64,000 bases of DNA from Mycobacterium sp. Aquia_213 (GTDB lineage Bacteria; Actinomycetota; Actinomycetes; Mycobacteriales; Mycobacteriaceae): positions 744,001 to 808,000 of the forward strand of contig NZ_CP113116.1 in assembly GCF_026625985.1 (NCBI RefSeq). The letters run 5' to 3'. Both the position numbers and the translations under genes were made by a program. The notes beneath the pieces were generated by a model. The model was not told the DNA's origin and did no database searches. It saw only the letters and a program-made list of their open reading frames with translations. Of this stretch, positions 17,131-25,583 are shown piece after piece; position 1 is the stretch's first letter; every line of letters begins with the position of its first letter.

Positions 17131-18438
17131 TCACCCCGCGTGTACGCGGTCTTGCTGGTCTCCGACGACGCTGCCGTCGGGGCGCAGCAGCGGCGCATGG
17201 TCGCCGTTGGGTGCGTCGAAACCCTGTGTCGCGCAGGGATAGGGCGGGCTCACGCCCAGCGGGGTGATGAACATCGGATTGACCAGCCACCGTCCGTCCA
17301 GATCGGCGTAGGCCCGACACATCAGCTCGATCTGGTTGCGATTGATCGCCAGGCGCAGCGCGGTCGCGTCCGCGGTGAAGGTGACGTCTCCGTCGGAGTC
17401 GCCGGCCCCGAAGACCTGGCGCCGCTGCTCGGGCAGCTGGTCGAAGGCCGCCGTTCCCTGGACGCCGAAGACCTGTTCGTTGATCCGGCAGCGCTTGCCC
17501 TCGTTGTACGGAACGGATGGTTCCCCGCCGCAGGACGCCAATCGCGTGGTGAGGACGTCGCCGTCGTGTTCGGTGCGGGTACCCATCGCATGGTCGGCGG
17601 AGATTCCGAGATCGGCGGCCCAGACTCGCACCACCGGCTCGGGCGAGGCGGAGATGATCCGGACGTCAAATCCGTTGGCCTGCAAGGTGGCGACTAGGTC
17701 TCGCATCTGAGCGTAGTAGCGAATCCACCCGGTTTGACGGGTGCTGCCCACCAGTTGTTCGGTGCCCTCGGGCGCGTCGAGATTTTCCCGCCGGGCCGCT
17801 TCGGTGAAGCCGGTGATGTCGGCCTCGGTCCAGCCGGCCAGCAGTTGGGACCCCCAGGCGGCGGCGGGATTGATGCGTCGATGGTTGTAACCGGCGAATG
17901 CCGGTGCGCCCGTGCGGGTCTGACGATCGCTGGCTATCGAGACCAGCGCGTCGGCGCATCCGGCGTTGGTTCCCGTCGGCAACGGCTCACCCGGAGGGGC
18001 CAGCGCGCCGCAGGCGGATGACAGTTCCGCGGCCGCCGGCGGGGTGAGGTATTGGCTTGTCGCGCTCCAATTCCCGCTAGGGGGCTGACGCAGCTTCGAG
18101 TTGCGCACCATCCACAGAAATGTCGCGTCGCCGATGTCGTTCTTCACCATGGTGCCGTCCCAGTCGAACAATGCCACCGGCGCGTCGTCCGTCTCGGGCG
18201 CCAGCTTTCCGCAGCTGCCCAGCTTGCCGATCATCGCGTTGAGCCGGTCCCGGTTGTCGCCATACCAGCCGGGATCGCCGGCCAGGGTGCGACAGCCGTT
18301 GTCGCTAGCGTCGCCTTCGCGATGGTCGCCGGAGTCGCCACAGCCCGACACCGACAGTGACGCCGCGGTGATCGCTAACGCCATGAGTCGACGCGCGACC
18401 GTCGCCGCCCGGTAAGCGGCCAAGCGTGCGATTGTCAT
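17131..18438 (-). CDS. Secreted lipoprotein HAD-family phosphatase
   Basis: 435 residues. The N-terminus has a hydrophobic segment ending in a lipobox-like SVSGC near residue 33, so the mature protein is probably lipid-anchored outside the membrane. Motif I reads LFDWDGTM near residue 92, the DxDxT nucleophile of phosphatases; later segments include IISASPEP (motif II) and VFGAGDSDGDVTF (motif IV). This is a large insert-containing member of the phosphoserine-phosphatase-like group. It follows the orphan MCE gene by 9 bp and is probably cotranscribed. M. tuberculosis has different genes between purL and Rv0807. The substrate is unknown. Confidence 0.8.
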   Translation of the reverse strand: MTIARLAAYRAATVARRLMALAITAASLSVSGCGDSGDHREGDASDNGCRTLAGDPGWYGDNRDRLNAMIGKLGSCGKLAPETDDAPVALFDWDGTMVKNDIGDATFLWMVRNSKLRQPPSGNWSATSQYLTPPAAAELSSACGALAPPGEPLPTGTNAGCADALVSIASDRQTRTGAPAFAGYNHRRINPAAAWGSQLLAGWTEADITGFTEAARRENLDAPEGTEQLVGSTRQTGWIRYYAQMRDLVATLQANGFDVRIISASPEPVVRVWAADLGISADHAMGTRTEHDGDVLTTRLASCGGEPSVPYNEGKRCRINEQVFGVQGTAAFDQLPEQRRQVFGAGDSDGDVTFTADATALRLAINRNQIELMCRAYADLDGRWLVNPMFITPLGVSPPYPCATQGFDAPNGDHAPLLRPDGSVVGDQQDRVHAG

Positions 18439-18447
18439 CGTCTCTCT

Positions 18448-19653
18448 TCAGGGGTTGATGGTGTTGTCGCCCAGTTGGCGGCCCCACACATACTCCACGG
18501 CAAGTGGTGAACCGACCTCGAAGTGGTTGTACGGGGCCACGCTCGCCCCAGTGTCCATGACGAGGTAGGGAGCAGGCCACAGCTCGCGGGTAATCGACCG
18601 CCAGCATCCCGGCCGCCCGCCGGGTCCGCCCCTGGCGTTGGTTCGCGGCAGGTTCTCGGGGTAGGTGTACGGATTGGGCGCACCCGCGATCGAGCCCGAG
18701 GAGTGGGCGCCCAGCGCATAGCCGTTGTCGCCGAGCGCAACGTGGAGCTTGGGTGCGACTTCGTTGAAATTGCGGATGGTGCAGAAGATTTCGGGGCTGT
18801 ATTCGTCCAGCAGCTGGGCGGTGGGAATGAGATCGGTCGCCCCACGCGCCAGATAGGGTCCGCTACGGCCGAACACGTCGGCGCCGCTGTTGCCCAATCC
18901 CGCCGCCGCCAGCAGCGCCGCGTCCAGATCTCCCTGCTGGCGGTCGAGCGTCCGCGCGGTAGTCACCGCGTGCTCGAGCGCATCCCACAAGTCCGGCGCG
19001 GCATCGGCGTACGTGTCACCCAACGCCGCCAACCGCGCAATGTCGAACTGAATCATCGGCAGCTGCGGATTCACGTCGTCAAGGATCGCGTTGCCGTTGA
19101 GCAACGAGGCGCCGAATTTCTCCCCCAGTCCGGCCAGCGCCTGGGCCGTCGCGGACAGCGTCAGGTTCACCTTCACCGGATCGACCTTCTCGGTAATAGA
19201 CATCAGTGTCTCGAACAAGGTGTTGAACTCAGTCGTCACTGCTGTCGCGTCGATCACCGAGGATGGCGTAATCGATTGTGGCGCTGGGTTCTTCGGTGAA
19301 CTCAAGGCAACGTATTTGTTGCCGAACACCGTGCTCGCCTTCACTTCGGCCGCCACGTTGGCCGGAATCATGTTGACGTACTTCGGAGTCACGTCCAGCA
19401 CCACTTTGGCGGCCGGCTTGCCGCCCCGGGTGATCTCGGAAATACCCGCCACGCGGCCGATCTCGACACCGTTGTACGTGACCTTGGAACCGGGATCCAT
19501 CACCAAACCCGCGCGGGCGACCACCATGGTCAACTTCGTTTTCGGGGTGAAGTCTCCGCGAAACTGCGAATACAGGGCCAACCCGATGAGCCCCATGACC
19601 ACGATCGTCACGAGGCCGACGGTTTTGTACGGTGGCCCGCGGCGCGGATCCAT
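18448..19653 (-). CDS. Orphan MCE-family (MlaD-domain) protein
   Basis: 401 residues. A TM or signal-anchor segment lies at residues 11-29, followed by the MlaD/MCE core (LVMDPGSKVTYNGVEIGRVAGI) at about 38-120, then the long alpha-helical MCE region with ALAGLGEKFG. MceA-type proteins form part of lipid-import complexes with YrbE permeases and an ATPase. None of those genes is next to this one, so it stands alone with the lipoprotein phosphatase. It could act as an accessory subunit for another Mce complex. The start ATG faces the divergent sterol-carrier gene 19 bp away. Confidence 0.88.
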   Translation of the reverse strand: MDPRRGPPYKTVGLVTIVVMGLIGLALYSQFRGDFTPKTKLTMVVARAGLVMDPGSKVTYNGVEIGRVAGISEITRGGKPAAKVVLDVTPKYVNMIPANVAAEVKASTVFGNKYVALSSPKNPAPQSITPSSVIDATAVTTEFNTLFETLMSITEKVDPVKVNLTLSATAQALAGLGEKFGASLLNGNAILDDVNPQLPMIQFDIARLAALGDTYADAAPDLWDALEHAVTTARTLDRQQGDLDAALLAAAGLGNSGADVFGRSGPYLARGATDLIPTAQLLDEYSPEIFCTIRNFNEVAPKLHVALGDNGYALGAHSSGSIAGAPNPYTYPENLPRTNARGGPGGRPGCWRSITRELWPAPYLVMDTGASVAPYNHFEVGSPLAVEYVWGRQLGDNTINP

Positions 19654-19672
19654 GATTCTGAGACCCTAAGGT

Positions 19673-20062
19673 ATGGCCGCCCGTGATAGTGCCGATCCGG
19701 CCAAGACACGTCAGGTCCTCACGACCGTGGCGGACTGGCTGTGCGACGAAACCCGACCGGCACCGGATCGGGCCACACTGGCGACGGCGGTTCGGCTCAC
19801 CGCGCGCACGCTGGCCGCACTGGCACCCGGCGCCAGCGTCGAGGTCCGGATCCCGCCGGTCGTCGCGGTGCAGTGCGTGGCCGGGCCGAAACACACCCGC
19901 GGCACGCCGCCCAACGTCGTGGAAACCGATCCGCGGACCTGGCTGCTGCTGGCCACCGGGCGGTTAACGCTCGCCGACGCGAAGGTTGCCGGATCGTTGA
20001 CGTTATCGGGGGCCCGCGCGGGTGAAATTGACCACTGGTTGCCCCTGTTCCATATGGGCTGA
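19673..20062 (+). CDS. Sterol-carrier-family protein (Rv0807 type)
   Basis: 129 residues. The sequence matches the small actinobacterial sterol carrier family (bacterial SCP2-like) between mce/cps-type genes and purF: RLTARTLAALAPG, VEVRIPPVVAVQC and LADAKVAGSLTLSGARA are the recognisable segments. A role in binding a hydrophobic ligand is a family guess; no catalytic motif is seen. TAAGGT is directly before the ATG. A stable hairpin just downstream separates it from purF. Confidence 0.82.
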   Translation: MAARDSADPAKTRQVLTTVADWLCDETRPAPDRATLATAVRLTARTLAALAPGASVEVRIPPVVAVQCVAGPKHTRGTPPNVVETDPRTWLLLATGRLTLADAKVAGSLTLSGARAGEIDHWLPLFHMG

Positions 20063-20067
20063 ATATA

Positions 20068-20090
20068 ACCCTGAACTGCAGGTTTAGGGT
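20068..20090 (+). terminator. Hairpin after the sterol-carrier gene
   Basis: ACCCTGAAC pairs with GTTTAGGGT over 9 bp, including one G-U, with a 5-nt loop. No T-run follows, as is common for mycobacterial terminators, so strength is uncertain. Confidence 0.5.
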
Positions 20091-20197
20091 GACACGCCGA
20101 GAACTTTGGCGCTCAACACGCCCAACAGATTCGCCCCCTGGGCTTACGTGCCCGTAAACTCCGTTACGTCACCACTCTCTCTAGGGAGCCGCCCACC

Positions 20198-21724
20198 GTG
20201 ACCGTCGAGGAACCCGAGCAGGACCTGAACTCGCCCCGCGAAGAGTGCGGTGTATTCGGGGTCTGGGCCCCAGGCGAGGAAGTCGCCAAACTCACCTACT
20301 ACGGCCTCTACGCGCTGCAGCATCGCGGTCAGGAAGCCGCCGGTATCGCCGTCGCCGATGGATCTCAGGTACTGGTCTTCAAAGACCTCGGCCTGGTCAG
20401 CCAGGTGTTCGACGAGCAGACACTGGCGGCCATGCAGGGCCACGTCGCGATCGGGCACTGCCGGTACTCCACCACGGGCGATACGACCTGGGAAAACGCC
20501 CAGCCGGTGTTTCGTAACACCGCGGCGGGCACCGGGGTTGCCTTGGGACACAACGGGAATCTGGTCAACACCGCTGAACTTGCCACCCGCGCGCGCGACG
20601 CGGGTTTGATCTCGAAGCGCTACCCGGCCCCGGCGACGACGGACTCCGACATCCTGGGCGCCCTGCTCGCCCACGGCGCCGCCGACTCCACCCTGGAGCA
20701 GGCGGCGCTGGAACTGCTGCCGACCGTGCGTGGGGCCTTCTGCCTGACGTTCATGGACGAGAACACGCTGTATGCCTGCCGCGATCCCCATGGGGTGCGG
20801 CCGCTTTCGCTTGGTCGCCTCGATCGCGGCTGGGTGGTGGCCTCCGAGACGGCCGCCCTCGACATCGTCGGTGCCTCGTTCGTTCGCGACATCGAGCCGG
20901 GTGAATTGCTGGCCATCGACGCGGACGGGGTGCGGTCCACCCGCTTTGCCAACCCCACCCCGAAGGGTTGCGTCTTCGAATACGTCTACTTGGCCCGGCC
21001 GGACAGCACCATCGGCGGTCGATCGGTGCACGGCGCCCGGGTGGACATCGGTCGCCGGCTGGCCCGGGAACGCCCGGTGGACGCCGACCTGGTGATCGGT
21101 GTGCCGGAATCGGGCACCCCGGCCGCGGTGGGATACGCGCAGGAGTCCGGTATTCCGTACGGGCAAGGCCTGATGAAGAACGCTTACGTCGGGCGGACAT
21201 TCATCCAGCCGTCCCAGACGATCCGCCAGCTGGGCATCCGGCTGAAGCTCAACCCGCTCAAAGAGGTGATCCGCGGCAAGCGGCTCATCGTTGTCGACGA
21301 CTCGATCGTGCGGGGTAACACGCAGCGTGCGTTGTTGCGCATGCTGCGCGAGGCCGGCGCCGTCGAGGTGCACGTCCGGATCGCCTCGCCACCGGTGAAG
21401 TGGCCGTGCTTCTACGGCATCGACTTCCCGTCGCCGGCCGAATTGATCGCCAACGCCGTCGAGGACGAGGAAGAGATGCTCGAGGCGGTGCGGCATGCCA
21501 TCGGCGCCGACACGCTGGGCTACATCTCGCTGCGCGGCATGATCGCCGCGACCGAGCAACCGGCCTCACGGCTTTGCGCCGCCTGCTTCGACGGCAGGTA
21601 TCCGATCGAGCTCCCCAGCGAAACCGCGTTGGGCAAGAACGTGATCGAGCACATGCTCTCCAACGCCGCGCGCGGCGCGGAGCTCGGCGATCGTGCGGCC
21701 GACGACGTTCCCGTCAACCACTGA
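20198..21724 (+). CDS. purF: Amidophosphoribosyltransferase
   Basis: 508 residues. First step of purine synthesis: PRPP plus glutamine to phosphoribosylamine. A short propeptide is followed by the nucleophilic Cys in REECGVFG, which must be exposed by cleavage. The class II glutamine amidotransferase half runs to about residue 245, and the phosphoribosyltransferase half contains the PRPP loop LIVVDDSIVRGNT. A Cys pair in RLCAACFDG near the C-terminus fits the iron-sulfur type of this enzyme. GTG start with AGGGAG 8 nt upstream. Confidence 0.97.
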   Translation: MTVEEPEQDLNSPREECGVFGVWAPGEEVAKLTYYGLYALQHRGQEAAGIAVADGSQVLVFKDLGLVSQVFDEQTLAAMQGHVAIGHCRYSTTGDTTWENAQPVFRNTAAGTGVALGHNGNLVNTAELATRARDAGLISKRYPAPATTDSDILGALLAHGAADSTLEQAALELLPTVRGAFCLTFMDENTLYACRDPHGVRPLSLGRLDRGWVVASETAALDIVGASFVRDIEPGELLAIDADGVRSTRFANPTPKGCVFEYVYLARPDSTIGGRSVHGARVDIGRRLARERPVDADLVIGVPESGTPAAVGYAQESGIPYGQGLMKNAYVGRTFIQPSQTIRQLGIRLKLNPLKEVIRGKRLIVVDDSIVRGNTQRALLRMLREAGAVEVHVRIASPPVKWPCFYGIDFPSPAELIANAVEDEEEMLEAVRHAIGADTLGYISLRGMIAATEQPASRLCAACFDGRYPIELPSETALGKNVIEHMLSNAARGAELGDRAADDVPVNH

Positions 21725-21795
21725 CGGAATTCACACCGGATCCTTCAAAGGCGTTTGATACCGGCGCGAAGCGCCTACCGGTAGCCTTTATCGCG

Positions 21796-22890
21796 ATGAC
21801 CGATCCCGGAAAAAGCCCCGGAGAAGAACCGGGCAGCCAGGGCATTACCTACGCGTCGGCCGGGGTGGATATTGAAGCCGGTGACCGCGCGGTCGATCTG
21901 TTCAAGCCACTGGCGGCAAAAGCCACCAGAGCCGAGGTCCGCGGTGGGCTGGGCGGGTTCGCCGGACTGTTCGCGTTGCGTGGCGACTACCGAGAGCCGG
22001 TGATCGCGGCCTCCACCGACGGCGTCGGTACCAAGCTGGCGGTCGCCCAGGCGATGGACAAGCACGACACCGTCGGCCTCGACCTGGTCGCGATGGTGGT
22101 CGACGACCTCGTCGTTTGCGGCGCCGAGCCACTGTTCCTGCAGGACTACATCGCGGTCGGACGAGCCGTGCCGGAGCGACTGAGCGCGATCGTCGGCGGC
22201 ATCGCCGAGGGATGCGTACGGGCGGGCTGCGCGCTGCTGGGCGGCGAGACCGCCGAGCACCCCGGGCTTATGGAGCCCGACCACTACGACATCTCGGCCA
22301 CCGGAGTCGGCGTGGTCGAAGCCGACGACATCCTGGGGCCCGATCGGGTCAAACCCGGCGACGTGATCATCGCGCTGGGGTCCTCCGGCTTGCACTCCAA
22401 CGGATACTCGCTGGCCCGCACGGTGCTGCTCGAGATCGATCGGATGAACCTGGCCGGTTACGTGGAGGAATTCGGTCGCACGCTGGGCGAAGAGTTGCTG
22501 GAGCCCACCCGGATCTACGCCAAGGACTGCCTGGCGCTGGCCGCCGAAACCCATGTCCGCACGTTTTGCCATGTCACCGGGGGCGGTCTGGCGGGCAACC
22601 TGCAGCGCGTCATCCCGCACGGGTTGACCGCCGAGGTCGACCGCGGCACCTGGACGCCGGCACCGGTATTCGCGATGATCGCCCAGCGCGGCCGGGTCGC
22701 CCGCGAGGAGATGGAGAAGACCTTCAACATGGGCGTCGGCATGATCGCCGTCGTCGCACCCGAAGACACCGACCGTGCCCTGGCGATTTTGACCGCGCGC
22801 CACCTCAATTGCTGGGTGTTGGGGACGATCTGCAAGGGCGGAAAAGACGGCCCGCGCGCGAAACTGGTCGGGCAGCACCCGAGATTTTAA
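21796..22890 (+). CDS. purM: Phosphoribosylformylglycinamidine cyclo-ligase (AIR synthetase)
   Basis: 364 residues. It converts FGAM to AIR with ATP. Signatures are GGLGGFAGLF, STDGVGTKL, the GGETAEHPG loop and HVTGGGLAGNL, in the usual order for the ATP-grasp-unrelated PurM fold. The ATG has TAGCCT 8 nt upstream (21782-21787), so it can be transcribed as a leaderless message independent of purF even though the genes are close. Works directly after PurL in the pathway. Confidence 0.97.
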   Translation: MTDPGKSPGEEPGSQGITYASAGVDIEAGDRAVDLFKPLAAKATRAEVRGGLGGFAGLFALRGDYREPVIAASTDGVGTKLAVAQAMDKHDTVGLDLVAMVVDDLVVCGAEPLFLQDYIAVGRAVPERLSAIVGGIAEGCVRAGCALLGGETAEHPGLMEPDHYDISATGVGVVEADDILGPDRVKPGDVIIALGSSGLHSNGYSLARTVLLEIDRMNLAGYVEEFGRTLGEELLEPTRIYAKDCLALAAETHVRTFCHVTGGGLAGNLQRVIPHGLTAEVDRGTWTPAPVFAMIAQRGRVAREEMEKTFNMGVGMIAVVAPEDTDRALAILTARHLNCWVLGTICKGGKDGPRAKLVGQHPRF

Positions 22891-22918
22891 GGGCCTGCGC
22901 CTAGCTGGAAACAACACT

Positions 22919-22943
22919 GTGCCGATGCACGCGGCATCGGCAC
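22919..22943. terminator. Hairpin between purM and the DUF3073 gene
   Basis: Perfect 10-bp stem GTGCCGATGC/GCATCGGCAC with a 5-nt loop, placed between convergent genes, so it can act in both directions. Confidence 0.7.
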
Positions 22944-22953
22944 GGAGCAAGTT

Positions 22954-23133
22954 CTAGCGGCGCCAGTCGTCTTCGCGATCCCAAGATTCATCGGCGCCAT
23001 CCAGCTCGCCGGACGGGTCCGCCTCGGACCCCGCCAGCTCGCGCTGAAGCCGATCGAAGTCGGTCTGCGGGGAGCTGTATTTAAGTTCTCGAGCAACCTT
23101 GGTCTGCTTTGCCTTAGCCCGGCCGCGGCCCAT
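22954..23133 (-). CDS. DUF3073 small protein (Rv0810c type)
   Basis: 59 residues from the ATG at 23133, with GAGGGGG upstream. The start MGRGRAKAKQTKVARELKY is the family signature: a basic head, then an acidic tail ending DESWDREDDWRR. The family is nearly universal in actinobacteria but has no established role; the charge pattern suggests nucleic-acid or protein contact. Convergent with purM. Confidence 0.92.
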   Translation of the reverse strand: MGRGRAKAKQTKVARELKYSSPQTDFDRLQRELAGSEADPSGELDGADESWDREDDWRR

Positions 23134-23279
23134 GGGGGAACCCCCTCGCGCAATAACGGAGCGGCCTAACAAGTAGGCGGCTCCGATCTCTGGTGTCGTT
23201 ATTGTCCTGCCAACAGCTTACCGTGCCTTGCGGACGAGCGTCGGTGCCCCCTGCACGCCGTGTTGGACTTCAACGGACA

Positions 23280-24374
23280 TTATCTCGTGCCGCCCCGCAA
23301 CCGCTCGACGGCCAGCCGTCCCGCGCCAATCTGGTCGCCCGGCGGCAGCGAGTCGGCGTCGATGACGGCCGCGACCGAGGCCTCCGCGCCGGTGGTCAGT
23401 TCGGTGTCGGCAGGTATCCCGCGCTTGAGCAACGCCAGCGCAATCGGCCCCAGATCGACGTGATCGACGACGGTGCCCAGCCGTCCCACGGCACGCCCGC
23501 CCGCGAGCACCGCGTCTCCGGTCGACGGCCGGTCCACCGAGCCGTCGAGGTGCAACAGCGTCAGCATTCGGGGCGGTTTACCCAGGTTGTGGACCCGAGC
23601 GACGGTTTCTTGCCCGCGGTAGCAGCCCTTGTCCAGATGGACGGCCCCGGCGCCGGGACCACCGATCCAGCGCACCTCGTGCGGAATCGTGCGTTCGTCG
23701 GTGTCGACGCCGAGGCGCGGGCGTACCGCCGCGACCCGATGGGCTTCGTAGGCCCACACCCCGGCCGGCCGCACGCCGGCCTGCCCGAAGCGGCCTCGCC
23801 AGTCGGCCGAATCGCTACGCGGGACCAGCAGGTCGAGCTCGAGCTGGCCGGCGGTGGCGGCGGGCATCCCCCGCGCAAAGCCACCTCCGGCGAGCGGAAT
23901 TGCGACCAGTTCGTCGGGCAGGGCGTCCAGGCCAAGCACGTCGAGCACCGCGCGGTCGGCCAGCCGGGGGCCGATCAGCGACAACACCGCGATGTCGGCG
24001 GCCGCGGGCGTGACGTCGGACCAGAACACCATCTTGGTCAGGTAGCCCAGCAACGGCTCACCGCGCCAGGGTTCGGTGTCCAGGTAGGTGACGCCGCCGA
24101 GTTCGGTCTGCAGCCAGTGGTCCTCGACCCGGCCCTGCCCGTCCAGGCTGAGATTCTGGGTACTGGCCCCGTCGGGAAGTTCGCTGACGTGCTGGGTCGA
24201 GATGTTGTGCAGCCAGCTCTGCCGGTCCGCGCCGGTCAGGGTGAGGACCGCGCGGTGCGAGCGGTCCACCAGCACCGCATCGGTCTCGGCCGCGCGCTGC
24301 TCGCTGAGCGGATCGCCGTAGTGCCAGATCGCGCCGGCATCGGGTCCGGAATCGGGTGCGGGTATGGCAGTCAC
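23280..24374 (-). CDS. ygfZ: YgfZ/GcvT-fold folate-binding protein
   Basis: 364 residues. The diagnostic KGCYRGQE motif is present near residue 248, with the Cys that defines the YgfZ group, and the N-terminal tetrahydrofolate-binding GcvT fold precedes it. Family members help repair or assemble iron-sulfur clusters. GTG start with TAGAGT (24381-24386) 6 nt upstream, a leaderless pattern. Divergent from pabC, with the two starts about 70 bp apart. Confidence 0.9.
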   Translation of the reverse strand: MTAIPAPDSGPDAGAIWHYGDPLSEQRAAETDAVLVDRSHRAVLTLTGADRQSWLHNISTQHVSELPDGASTQNLSLDGQGRVEDHWLQTELGGVTYLDTEPWRGEPLLGYLTKMVFWSDVTPAAADIAVLSLIGPRLADRAVLDVLGLDALPDELVAIPLAGGGFARGMPAATAGQLELDLLVPRSDSADWRGRFGQAGVRPAGVWAYEAHRVAAVRPRLGVDTDERTIPHEVRWIGGPGAGAVHLDKGCYRGQETVARVHNLGKPPRMLTLLHLDGSVDRPSTGDAVLAGGRAVGRLGTVVDHVDLGPIALALLKRGIPADTELTTGAEASVAAVIDADSLPPGDQIGAGRLAVERLRGGTR

Positions 24375-24441
24375 ACGTCAACTCTACGGATCTAGGCGCG
24401 CCCGGCGGCGCCCCTCACCGCGACGGCTAGGCTCTGTCGGC

Positions 24442-25332
24442 ATGGCAGCCCAGACGGGTGTGATCGTCACCCTCGACGGCGAAATACATCCGCCCGGCAC
24501 CCCGCTCCTGCACGCCGACGATCTCGCGGCCGTCCGGGGCGACGGTGCCTTCGAGACCCTATTGGTCCGCGACGGCGGGGCCTGTCTGGTCGGGCCACAT
24601 CTGCAGCGCCTGACCCAGTCGGCCAAATTCATGGATCTGCCCGAGCCGGACCTTCCAAACTGGCGGCGCGCGATCGACATCGCCACCCGGGAGTGGGTCG
24701 CCGGCTCGGCCGACGAAGGCGCATTGCGGTTGATCTACAGCCGCGGGCGTGAGAGCGGTTCGGAGCCCACCGCGTACGTGATGGTCAACGCCGTCCCGGA
24801 ACGGGTTGCCGCGGTTCGCCGTAGCGGGCTCGCGGCGCTAACGCTGGACCGAGGGCTACCCGCCATTGGCGTCGGCGAGATGCCGTGGTTGTTGGCCGGC
24901 GCGAAAACCCTGTCGTACGCGGTGAATATGGCCGCGTTGCGGCACGCCGCCCAACAGGGCGCCGGCGACGTGATTTTCGTCAGCTCGGACGGCTACATCC
25001 TGGAAGGCCCGCGCTCGACGGTGGTGATCGTCACCGATTCCTATGCCGGCCCGGACAGTAACCCGTGCCTGCTGACGCCGCCGCCCTGGTATCCGATCTT
25101 GCGCGGCACCACGCAGCAGGCGCTGTTCGAGGTGGCGCGAAGCAAAGGCTACGACTGCGACTACCGCGCGCTGCGCGTCGCGGATTTGCATGCCGCCCAA
25201 GGGATCTGGCTGGTGTCCAGCATGACCCTGGCGGCTCGCGTACACACGCTCGATGGTCGTCCGTTGGGTCGATCACCGATGACGGAGGACTTCGCCCAAC
25301 TGGTCGACGCCGCGATCGTCAGCGATCGCTGA
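24442..25332 (+). CDS. pabC: Aminodeoxychorismate lyase (class IV PLP enzyme)
   Basis: 296 residues. Class IV aminotransferase fold with the PLP Lys in LAGAKTLSYAVNM and the conserved DVIFVSSDGYILEGPRS segment. In M. tuberculosis the orthologous gene (Rv0812) lies in this place; class IV enzymes also include branched-chain and D-amino-acid aminotransferases, so lyase activity is a family assignment. TAGGCT (24428-24433) is 8 nt before the ATG. It is the last gene before the inserted TIR/RyR region. Confidence 0.85.
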   Translation: MAAQTGVIVTLDGEIHPPGTPLLHADDLAAVRGDGAFETLLVRDGGACLVGPHLQRLTQSAKFMDLPEPDLPNWRRAIDIATREWVAGSADEGALRLIYSRGRESGSEPTAYVMVNAVPERVAAVRRSGLAALTLDRGLPAIGVGEMPWLLAGAKTLSYAVNMAALRHAAQQGAGDVIFVSSDGYILEGPRSTVVIVTDSYAGPDSNPCLLTPPPWYPILRGTTQQALFEVARSKGYDCDYRALRVADLHAAQGIWLVSSMTLAARVHTLDGRPLGRSPMTEDFAQLVDAAIVSDR

Positions 25333-25395
25333 GCGCTGAATTGTGTTGTCGGCACGCACAGCGGCGGGTACGGTCGGCCGTACACAGGGAAGGAG

Positions 25396-25431
25396 GTGGT
25401 CCGCGAAATTGATAGCTTCATGGACATGTGA
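25396..25431 (+). CDS. Possible 11-codon mini-ORF before a structured element
   Basis: GTG GTC ... ATG GAC ATG TGA encodes VVREIDSFMDM. It begins inside an unusually strong SD-like run AAGGAGGTGGT, and its last codons read ATGTGAGG, which overlaps another GTG frame. The stop lies one base before the first long stem. It may be a leader peptide coupled to RNA structure. There is no independent evidence of translation. Confidence 0.3.
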   Translation: MVREIDSFMDM

Positions 25432-25554
25432 GGTGGCTACGCGCTAGCTGCATTGGCTCGGAAGAGCTAGCGATCTACGCGCGCTGGCGAATTCCCCGTA
25501 GCCACCCGGCCCCCGAGCTTCCCGGTCTGTCCAACCAGGATCCTTGCTCGGGGG
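25432..25554 (+). ncRNA. Candidate structured RNA with three perfect stems
   Basis: Stem 1: GGTGGCTACG (25432-25441) with CGTAGCCACC (25497-25506), 10 bp. Nested stem 2: CGCTAGCT (25442-25449) with AGCTAGCG (25465-25472), 8 bp. Stem 3: CCCCCGAGC (25510-25518) with GCTCGGGGG (25546-25554), 9 bp. They are too regular to be chance in a 123-bp intergenic stretch. The strand is inferred from the preceding SD and pabC direction. I could not match it to a known RNA family. Confidence 0.55.
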
Positions 25555-25568
25555 TCGTTCCATGTCGT

Positions 25569-25583
25569 GGGCTGTTAAGCCCC
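25569..25583. terminator. Short hairpin at the end of the TIR gene
   Basis: GGGCT-N4-AGCCC overlaps the stop codon at 25575. The stem is 5 bp with no T-run, so this is only a weak terminator candidate. Confidence 0.3.
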
